NCBI GenBank assembly: GCA_023459535.1
Contig: JAEWTK010000208.1
Span: 1-5,028, forward strand
Origin: Pseudomonadota bacterium
GTDB lineage: Bacteria; Pseudomonadota; Gammaproteobacteria; Burkholderiales; Methylophilaceae
DNA length: 5,028 nucleotides
Reading direction: 5' to 3'
The position numbers were made by a program, and so were the translations under genes. Of this stretch, positions 1-4,363 are shown in pieces. The notes beneath the pieces were generated by a model. It searched no databases, was not told the DNA's origin, and saw nothing but the letters and a program-made list of their open reading frames with translations. Every line of letters starts with the position of its first letter. The stretch's first letter is position 1.

Positions 1-57
1 ATCGCTGCGCTGAGATTAGCCTGTTATCAGGACTTGTTGCGTGAAATTGGACCATGA
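1..57 (+). CDS. Probable C-terminal tail of an upstream gene (partial)
   Basis: Frame 1 is open from the window edge and ends at TGA 55-57, giving an 18-residue tail that ends in DLLREIGP. The stop overlaps the ATG at 54 of the next gene as ATGA, a typical translational-coupling junction in bacterial operons. That overlap, and the poor ribosome binding site of the next gene, are the only arguments that it is coding. A second frame ending at TGA 42-44 is also open over this short distance, so the choice is uncertain. The fragment is too short to assign to a family. Confidence 0.4.
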   Translation: MAALRLACYQDLLREIGP

Positions 58-977
58 ACACTGCACTGATCTCGCATCCTGACACTCTCTTGCATGTGAT
101 GGACGGGTCCCATCCGGAATCGCCGGCACGCATCACGACCATTCACAATGCGCTGAAAACTGCCGGCATCGACCAGCAACTCAAGCATTTTGAGGCACCT
201 GCAGCCACTGACGTGCAGCTTACGCGTGTCCACAACAAAGCCTATGTCGAGCAGATCCGGCGCTTGTCACCCAAGGCAGGCCTGGTCAGACTGGATGCCG
301 ACACGGCCATGGGTCCGATGTCATTATCGGCCGCCCTGCATGCCAGCGGCGCCAGTATCCTGGCAACCGATCTGGTCATGAGCGGCAAGGTGAAGAATGC
401 CTTCTGCTGCATTCGCCCGCCTGGCCACCATGCGCACAAGGATCGTGCCGCAGGTTTCTGCATCTTCAATCATGTCGCAGTGGGGGTTGCCCATGCGCTG
501 TAACAGCACAAACTCAAACGTGTGGCTATCATCGACTTCGATGTGCACCATGGCGATGGTACGGAGGATATCTTCAAGGACGACCCGCGCGTCATGCTCT
601 GTTCCACCTTCCAGCACCCGTTCTATCCGGGAACCGGTGCTGACAGCAGGACGGATCATATGATCAATGTGCCACTGAAGGCTGGTACCGATGGGCACGG
701 TTTCCGTCAGGCGGTGACGGCAGAATTCGCGCCGGCGCTGGAACGCTTCAAACCGCAGTTCATTTTCATCTCGGCTGGTTTTGATGCTCACGCGGAAGAC
801 CCGCTGGCGCAACTCGGCCTGCTGCGCGAGGATTATGTCTGGGTCACGGAATTCATCATGGATATCGCCGCACGCCACGCCGGCGGCCGCATCGTCTCAT
901 CACTGGAAGGCGGCTATCACCTGCCGGCGCTGGCAGAGAGCGCTACCGCCCATATCCGGGCATTGGCCGGCATTTAG
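54..977 (+). pseudogene. Histone deacetylase-like amidohydrolase, interrupted by an in-frame stop
   Basis: The reading frame 54-977 encodes a 307-residue class II histone deacetylase / acetylpolyamine amidohydrolase-type protein, about full length for the bacterial family, but codon 150 (501-503) is TAA. Family landmarks lie on both sides in the same frame: HPESPAR near residue 20, RPPGHHA at 121-127 (catalytic His pair H125/H126), the GFCIFNHVA segment at 134-142, DFDVHHGDGT at 161-170 (zinc ligands D163 and H165), SAGFDAH with zinc ligand D244, and LEGGYH with the transition-state tyrosine Y288. The frame continues without a shift, so the change looks like a point nonsense mutation, for example GAA or CAA to TAA. 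Alternatives are a sequencing error, readthrough, or two products: 149 aa from 54-503, and 151 aa if translation restarts at GTG 522. The second product would lack the catalytic histidines, so neither half alone should be a working deacetylase. The start at 54 overlaps the upstream stop as ATGA and has no good ribosome binding site, only GGA two bases away. The substrate of an intact enzyme would be an acetylated amine or lysine; it cannot be told from sequence. Confidence 0.85.
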
Positions 978-1023
978 ATACCGCCAAGCGACTCCGGCTT
1001 GCATCGCCCTCTGCCGGCGCTAC

Positions 1024-1032
1024 TGATATAAT
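1024..1032 (+). promoter_or_regulatory. Extended -10 promoter of queD, predicting a leaderless mRNA
   Basis: TGATATAAT is a perfect extended -10 element (TGn followed by consensus TATAAT). Nothing resembling TTGACA lies 16-18 bp upstream; the nearest candidate, TTGCAT at 999-1004, is 22 bp away. Absence of a -35 is usual for extended -10 promoters. Standard spacing puts transcription start near 1039, one to three bases before the queD ATG at 1041. The bases between are pyrimidine-rich (CCCTTCCC) and hold no Shine-Dalgarno sequence. Confidence 0.7.
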
Positions 1033-1040
1033 CCCTTCCC

Positions 1041-1481
1041 ATGCAAATCACCACACGCCTCGAATTCGATGCCGGCCATCGCATCCCTTGTCACAAAAGC
1101 CAGTGCAGAAACCTGCACGGCCATCGTTATGCGATTGAGATCACGCTTTCCGGGGATATCATCCAGCGAGAAGACACTTCGGACAATGGCATGGTGATGG
1201 ATTTCTCCGACGTCAAGGCCATCGCACGACGTGCGGTGGTCGATGTCTGGGATCATGCCTTTCTGGTCTACAAGAATGACAGCGTCGTGCTGGATTTCCT
1301 CAAGAGTCTGCCGGACCACAAGACGGTCGTCATGAACAGCGTGCCGACTGCCGAGAACATGGCGGCCGAGGCGTTCCGCATCCTGAAGTCGGAATATCAG
1401 GACACCTACGGCAACCATCTGAAGTTGGAACGCGTGCGGCTGTATGAAACGCCCAACAGCTGGGCCGATGCATTAAGCTGA
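1041..1481 (+). CDS. queD: 6-carboxy-5,6,7,8-tetrahydropterin synthase QueD
   Basis: This 146-residue protein belongs to the 6-pyruvoyl-tetrahydropterin synthase family and should convert 7,8-dihydroneopterin triphosphate to 6-carboxytetrahydropterin, the second step of cytoplasmic queuosine/7-deazaguanine precursor synthesis. Zinc ligands are H13 (in FDAGHR) and H26 and H28 (in CRNLHGH), with catalytic Cys C22 four residues before H26 as in E. coli QueD. The DH pair D71/H72, PTAEN at 102-106 and the C-terminal LYETPNSWA with E136 complete the active site. The ATG at 1041 is the only reasonable start: an in-frame TAA lies at 1029-1031 and the FDAGHR motif follows after eight residues. There is no Shine-Dalgarno sequence, and an extended -10 promoter sits 8 nt upstream. 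No queC, queE or queF is visible here. The gene converges on dnaQ across 49 bp. Confidence 0.95.
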   Translation: MQITTRLEFDAGHRIPCHKSQCRNLHGHRYAIEITLSGDIIQREDTSDNGMVMDFSDVKAIARRAVVDVWDHAFLVYKNDSVVLDFLKSLPDHKTVVMNSVPTAENMAAEAFRILKSEYQDTYGNHLKLERVRLYETPNSWADALS

Positions 1482-1498
1482 GCCCTTCAGCGCTGACC

Positions 1499-1519
1499 TT
1501 TTGCCCTTGCAAAGCAAAA
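1499..1519. terminator. Weak inverted repeat between convergent queD and dnaQ
   Basis: TTTTGC (1499-1504) and GCAAAA (1514-1519) can pair around a 9-nt loop in the 49-bp gap between the two convergent genes. A second small hairpin, GCTGA/TCAGC at 1477-1491, overlaps the queD stop codon. The stems are only 5-6 bp, and there is no clean GC-rich stem plus T-run on either strand. Position favours a terminator role; stem quality does not. Confidence 0.2.
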
Positions 1520-1530
1520 CCCTAACACCC

Positions 1531-2217
1531 CTATCCACGCCAAACGCATTTGCCGGATTTTTCCAGTGCGGAAAGATATTCCTCATGCGCGGTCAGTTCC
1601 CCGGCATCAGCCTCAAGTACCGGCAGCGATTTACCTGACGCCGCGGCATTGAATTCCATGCCGGATTCAGCATCATCCAGCAGGTCCATCATCAGCGTCT
1701 CCTGACCGCGCGTCATCGCCATATAAACGTCGGCCAGCAACTCGGCATCCAGCAAGGCGCCATGCAGAGTCCGCTTGGAGTTATCGATACCGAAGTGACG
1801 GCACAATGCATCCAGGTTGTTGCGCTGCCCCGGACGGCTGTCCTTGGCCATCTTCAGCGTGTCTATGACGCTGCAACAGACCGACTCGACTTCCGGCCTG
1901 TCGATCTTACCCAATTCTGCATTGAGAAAGCCCACGTCGAACGGGGCATTGTGAATGATCAGTTCCGCATCGGCGACGAACTGCAGGAAATCATCAGCGA
2001 TATCTGCAAAGCGCGGCTTGTCCTGCAGAAACTCCAGCGTAATGCCATGCACTTCCTGCGCACCCTGGTCGATCTCGCGATCCGGATTCAGGTAAACGTG
2101 AAAGTGATTCTTGGTCAACCGGCGATTGATGGCTTCGACCGCAGCGATTTCGATGATACGGTGCCCCTGCGAAGGCGAAAGTCCGGTGGTTTCAGTATCG
2201 AGAAAAATCTGTCTCAT
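1531..2217 (-). CDS. dnaQ: DNA polymerase III epsilon subunit (3'-5' proofreading exonuclease)
   Basis: This 228-residue DEDDh exonuclease should be the epsilon proofreading subunit of the replicative polymerase, removing mispaired 3' nucleotides. Exo I is DTETTG with D7 and E9, Exo II is HNAPFD with D94, and Exo III is HGALLDAELLADVY with H152 and D157. It is not merely an RNase T-like exonuclease, because it keeps the epsilon tail. After Exo III comes a possible clamp-binding motif, QETLMM at 172-177, then a linker, then HEEYLSALEKSGKCVWRG, which matches the polymerase-alpha-binding end of E. coli epsilon. It is slightly shorter than E. coli epsilon (243 aa), mostly in the linker. The ATG at 2217 has an AGGA ribosome binding site 7 nt upstream. 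It lies 42 bp downstream of rnhA on the same strand and is probably co-transcribed with it. Confidence 0.95.
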   Translation of the reverse strand: MRQIFLDTETTGLSPSQGHRIIEIAAVEAINRRLTKNHFHVYLNPDREIDQGAQEVHGITLEFLQDKPRFADIADDFLQFVADAELIIHNAPFDVGFLNAELGKIDRPEVESVCCSVIDTLKMAKDSRPGQRNNLDALCRHFGIDNSKRTLHGALLDAELLADVYMAMTRGQETLMMDLLDDAESGMEFNAAASGKSLPVLEADAGELTAHEEYLSALEKSGKCVWRG

Positions 2218-2224
2218 CGTGCGT

Positions 2225-2228
2225 TCCT
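2225..2228 (-). promoter_or_regulatory. Ribosome binding site of dnaQ
   Basis: On the minus strand AGGA lies 7 nt before the dnaQ ATG (2217). It fixes the start and falls at the edge of the 15-nt-period repeat in the rnhA-dnaQ gap. Confidence 0.7.
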
Positions 2229-2270
2229 GTTATTGATTGCTTTGTTCTTGATTGCCCGGTTATTGCTTGC
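2228..2270. repeat. Three imperfect 13-nt copies at 15-nt period across the rnhA stop
   Basis: Plus-strand copies are TGTTATTGATTGC (2228-2240), TGTTCTTGATTGC (2243-2255) and GGTTATTGCTTGC (2258-2270). The first two differ at one base and the third differs from the first at two. The third copy contains the rnhA stop codon (minus-strand TAA, 2260-2262), and the first abuts the dnaQ ribosome binding site. The array fills nearly the whole gap between the two genes. A short slippage-type tandem duplication is the simplest reading. Confidence 0.7.
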
Positions 2271-2712
2271 CATTCATGAACGGTTCCGCCCCTCTGTTCG
2301 CCAAGGCATCGGCGCGCTCATTACCGGCATGCCCCGCATGTCCCTTGACCCAGACCCACTCGACATCATGCAACTGCACCAGCTTGTCCAGATGCTTCCA
2401 CAGGTCATCGTTCTTGACCGGTTTCTTGTCGCTGGTTTTCCAGCCCCGCTGCTTCCAGCCATGAATCCACTCGGTCATGCCCTTCTGCACGTAAACCGAG
2501 TCCGTATATATCCTGACCCGGCAGGCGCGTTTCAGGGCTTCCAGCGCCTTGATCACGGCCATCATCTCCATGCGGTTATTGGTCGTCAGGGGTTCACCGC
2601 CACATAACTCGGTCTCGTGATCCCCATAGGCCAGCCAGGCACCCCAACCACCTGGGCCAGGATTGCCCTTGCAGGCACCATCAGTATGTATCTCCACAAT
2701 ATCCTTACTCAC
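2260..2712 (-). CDS. rnhA: Ribonuclease HI
   Basis: This 150-residue RNase HI should cleave the RNA strand of RNA-DNA hybrids, removing R-loops and helping Okazaki primer removal. The active site is complete: D11 in [16 protein letters not shown]49 in NNRMEM, D71 in YTDSVY, H125 in KGHAGH and D135 in NERADALA, each one residue later than in E. coli RNase HI. The basic handle region ([18 protein letters not shown], 84-101) is present. The start is GTG at 2712, chosen because it gives the normal number of residues before the first catalytic Asp; a GTG five codons later would leave too few. The GTG lies inside the end of the upstream methyltransferase gene (8-nt overlap), so translation is probably coupled. 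An AAGG lies rather far upstream (14 nt). The C-terminal tail and stop fall in a small tandem repeat. Confidence 0.96.
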   Translation of the reverse strand: MSKDIVEIHTDGACKGNPGPGGWGAWLAYGDHETELCGGEPLTTNNRMEMMAVIKALEALKRACRVRIYTDSVYVQKGMTEWIHGWKQRGWKTSDKKPVKNDDLWKHLDKLVQLHDVEWVWVKGHAGHAGNERADALANRGAEPFMNGKQ

Positions 2713-3445
2713 TTGCTTGCTGCTTACCTTTCTGTTTGTTGTGCTGTGTCGGTTGTGTACGTGTAGGCGCCACCACCAGACTCTTCAGTCGGTTCGACTG
2801 GCGTCCGGGGCGAATCACCCGCATGCCGAGCACACGTTTTCTGGCCACGATAAAATAGATACCACCTATCATCGGCCACCAGCGGCTGCCGATCCTGTCC
2901 ATGAACTGGCAGCGCTTGAGCCAGGTCGGATTACTGAACGGCAACTTGTGACAGGCCATTTTCACTTCCACGATTTCAAAGTCCAGCAACTCGAGCCAGT
3001 CCCGGATTCTGAGCAGAGAGAAAAAAGTACCCTGCCAGGGATAGCCTTTGCGCCTGGCCGCCATGCGCTTCAAACCCCAGGCACTGAACGGATTGAAACC
3101 ACTGATGACAATGTGACCTTCGGGAACCAGCACCCGCCCGGCTTCGCGCAAGGTCTGATGCGGATCTTCGCTGAATTCCAGCATATGCGGCAGCAGCAAA
3201 AGATCAATACTACTGGTCTGAAACGGCAATTGCATCGACTGACAGCGGACTGCGCCAGCGGCGACATCCGCTCTGAGCAAGAACGGCATGCGGGAGCTCT
3301 TTAGCAGATTCATCTGCAGCATGCCGAGCTGAACTGCATTGAAACCGAAGATATCGGCCACTGCCGCATCGTACAACGCCTGCTCTTTCAGCTGCAGATA
3401 GGCACCGAGCGGTGAAGTCAGCCAGGATTGCTGATCACGAAACAA
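2705..3445 (-). CDS. yafS: YafS-like putative SAM-dependent methyltransferase
   Basis: This 246-residue protein has a Methyltransf_11-type core and occupies the position that YafS has in E. coli, between gloB and rnhA. Recognisable parts are [19 protein letters not shown] (73-91), covering the strand after the SAM-binding region, then [18 protein letters not shown] (94-111) and [13 protein letters not shown] (113-125). Sequence around residues 36-56, where motif I should lie, has no GxGxG glycine loop; as far as I recall E. coli YafS also lacks a good one. Activity and substrate are therefore unknown. The C-terminal 35-40 residues are rich in Arg, Lys and Gln and look disordered. The start is TTG at 3445, backed by GAGG 7 nt upstream; an ATG 13 nt further up is out of frame and soon stops. 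It overlaps rnhA by 8 nt and is divergent from gloB, so it is probably first in a yafS-rnhA-dnaQ operon. Confidence 0.85.
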   Translation of the reverse strand: MFRDQQSWLTSPLGAYLQLKEQALYDAAVADIFGFNAVQLGMLQMNLLKSSRMPFLLRADVAAGAVRCQSMQLPFQTSSIDLLLLPHMLEFSEDPHQTLREAGRVLVPEGHIVISGFNPFSAWGLKRMAARRKGYPWQGTFFSLLRIRDWLELLDFEIVEVKMACHKLPFSNPTWLKRCQFMDRIGSRWWPMIGGIYFIVARKRVLGMRVIRPGRQSNRLKSLVVAPTRTQPTQHNKQKGKQQASE

Positions 3446-3452
3446 GTGACAG

Positions 3453-3456
3453 CCTC
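3453..3456 (-). promoter_or_regulatory. Ribosome binding site deciding the TTG start of the methyltransferase
   Basis: On the minus strand TGAGG is followed after 7 nt by TTG (3445), and no in-frame ATG lies near. The good spacing supports the unusual TTG start. It also excludes the nearby TATAAA (3458-3463, minus) as the promoter, since transcription would then begin downstream of this site. Confidence 0.65.
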
Positions 3457-3464
3457 ATTTTATA

Positions 3465-3483
3465 GACGCGAAGCGATGCGAAG
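3465..3483 (+). repeat. Direct repeat GAYGCGAAG at 10-bp period in the divergent promoter region
   Basis: GACGCGAAG (3465-3473) and GATGCGAAG (3475-3483) are spaced one helical turn apart, just upstream of the gloB extended -10 and within the predicted 5' leader of the methyltransferase operon. Two 9-mers on one face of the helix could be an operator. No known regulator site is recognised, and chance is not excluded for so short a repeat. Confidence 0.4.
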
Positions 3484-3485
3484 AC

Positions 3486-3494
3486 TGTTATATT
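3486..3494 (+). promoter_or_regulatory. Extended -10 promoter of gloB, predicting a leaderless mRNA
   Basis: TGTTATATT is a TGn plus TATATT element (5 of 6 to consensus) ending 7 nt before the gloB ATG at 3502. No -35-like hexamer is seen at the usual distance. Transcription start is predicted at about 3501, leaving essentially no leader, and the intervening TGATGCC holds no Shine-Dalgarno sequence. The layout is the same as at queD. Confidence 0.6.
3487..3492 (-). promoter_or_regulatory. Candidate -10 of the methyltransferase-rnhA-dnaQ operon
   Basis: On the minus strand TATAAC matches the -10 consensus in 5 of 6 bases and would give a leader of about 35 nt that contains the GAGG ribosome binding site. 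The -35 is poor (TAGAAT at 18-bp spacing, 3 of 6). The hexamer overlaps the gloB -10 on the other strand, so polymerase could not occupy both at once if both are real. Confidence 0.3.
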
Positions 3495-3501
3495 TGATGC
3501 C

Positions 3502-4263
3502 ATGTTAGAGATTCTACCAATCCCGGCATTCAAGGATAACTATATTTGGTTAATTAATGACGGCAGGCATGCTGTGGTCGTTGATCCCGGTGACGCCAAA
3601 CCGGTGATCCGGCAGCTGGAACAAACCGGACTCACGCTAGCAGCCATTCTCATTACGCATCATTGTCACGACCATATCGACGGTGTCGTCGAATTAAGTG
3701 CGAAATACCCGGCCCCAGTCTATGCCCCGGCCAAGGAATTTTACGATTTTCCGCATATCCCGGTAGCCGACGGAGACCTGATAACACTCGCCGCACCGGA
3801 CCTGAAACTCACCGTGATGGAAGTTCCAGGCCATACACTGGGCCACATCGCCTACTACAGCCAACCCCTGCTCTTCTGCGGCGACACGCTCTTCTCCTGC
3901 GGCTGCGGACGATTGCATGAAGGAACAGCCGAACAGATGCATCAATCCCTGCAAAGGCTGGCTCAATTACCGGCAGATACCCGGGTTTATTGCGCACATG
4001 AATACACCCTGAACAATCTGGCATTTGCCCTGGAACTGGAACTGGAACCGGATAACATGGCACTGCAAAAGCGTCAGCAGGAAGTCATCGAGCTACGGGC
4101 AGCAGGTAAGCCCAGCCTGCCGACGACCATTGGCCTGGAGCTGGCAACCAACCCATTCCTGCGCTGCAACAATGACACCATCCGGCAGTCGCTCAAACTA
4201 GACAAAAACACAGCGCCAGCAGAGATTTTCCGGATATTAAGAGAAATGAAAAATAATTATTAA
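3502..4263 (+). CDS. gloB: Hydroxyacylglutathione hydrolase (glyoxalase II), variant metal site
   Basis: This 253-residue metallo-beta-lactamase-fold enzyme should hydrolyse S-lactoylglutathione to lactate and glutathione, the second glyoxalase step in methylglyoxal detoxification. The start MLEILPIPAFKDNYIWLI and VDPGD (27-31) are typical. The metal motif reads THHCHDH at 52-58: H53, D57 and H58 are present, but the second histidine ligand of THxHxDH is C55. The remaining ligands H111 (PGHTLGH), D128 (CGDTLF) and H166 (CAHEY) are intact. The following GG is DG (D60), and the usual RLFEG or KFYEG is RLHEG (H139). The C-terminal HAGH domain is complete, with the likely glutathione-binding pair R247 and K250 near the end. 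Length is normal for the family. The ATG at 3502 has no ribosome binding site and follows an extended -10 by 7 nt. The neighbours mltD and yafS-rnhA-dnaQ match the known gloB context. Confidence 0.94.
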   Translation: MLEILPIPAFKDNYIWLINDGRHAVVVDPGDAKPVIRQLEQTGLTLAAILITHHCHDHIDGVVELSAKYPAPVYAPAKEFYDFPHIPVADGDLITLAAPDLKLTVMEVPGHTLGHIAYYSQPLLFCGDTLFSCGCGRLHEGTAEQMHQSLQRLAQLPADTRVYCAHEYTLNNLAFALELELEPDNMALQKRQQEVIELRAAGKPSLPTTIGLELATNPFLRCNNDTIRQSLKLDKNTAPAEIFRILREMKNNY

Positions 4264-4302
4264 TCATTATGTTACATTTACTTTCAAATAAAGTACTTTT
4301 AC

Positions 4303-4332
4303 TTGACGCCCCTACCCGCATTTCGTTACCAT
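4303..4332 (+). promoter_or_regulatory. Candidate sigma-70 promoter of mltD
   Basis: TTGACG (4303-4308, 5 of 6) and TACCAT (4327-4332, 4 of 6) are separated by 18 bp, giving a leader of about 25 nt before the mltD ATG. The DNA just upstream (about 4250-4302) is very AT-rich, UP-element-like. An alternative is TGTTACATT at 4270-4278, an extended -10 with a 4 of 6 hexamer. The roughly 100-bp gap after gloB shows no GC-rich hairpin plus T-run, so read-through from gloB is also possible. Confidence 0.4.
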
Positions 4333-4363
4333 CTACAGACTTTTCATTGACCGACTCTGCCAC

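Noticed and set aside
501..527. Programmed recoding (selenocysteine, pyrrolysine or stop reassignment) at the deacetylase internal stop
   Set aside because: The codon is TAA, not TGA or TAG; no special downstream hairpin was seen, and TAA ends three other genes here normally.
324..878. Minus-strand open frame (184 codons) across the interrupted deacetylase gene
   Set aside because: Tempting because the plus gene is broken, but the plus frame carries all family motifs on both sides of the stop and the minus translation resembles nothing.
985..1001. CAAGC/GCTTG hairpin after the deacetylase-like gene as a terminator
   Set aside because: Only a 5-bp stem with a 7-nt loop and no T-run after it.
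978..1040. preQ1 riboswitch upstream of queD
   Set aside because: The promoter sits directly against the start codon, leaving no transcribed leader, and no aptamer-like pattern was seen.
1762..2607. Long plus-strand open frame (281 codons) opposite dnaQ and rnhA
   Set aside because: It lies wholly antisense to two genes with complete catalytic motifs, and its translation has no recognisable domain. It is a mirror of their codon bias.
2663..3304. Plus-strand open frame (213 codons) opposite the methyltransferase
   Set aside because: Antisense to a gene with clear methyltransferase motifs, a good ribosome binding site and conserved position; no domain in the translation.
3458..3463. TATAAA on the minus strand as the -10 of the methyltransferase operon
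   Set aside because: Transcription would start downstream of the good GAGG ribosome binding site, so it does not fit the start that site supports.
4288..4304. Palindromic AAAGTACTTT and AAGTA/TACTT hairpin after gloB as a terminator
   Set aside because: Short AT-only stems with no proper T-tract; better explained as AT-rich DNA upstream of the mltD promoter.
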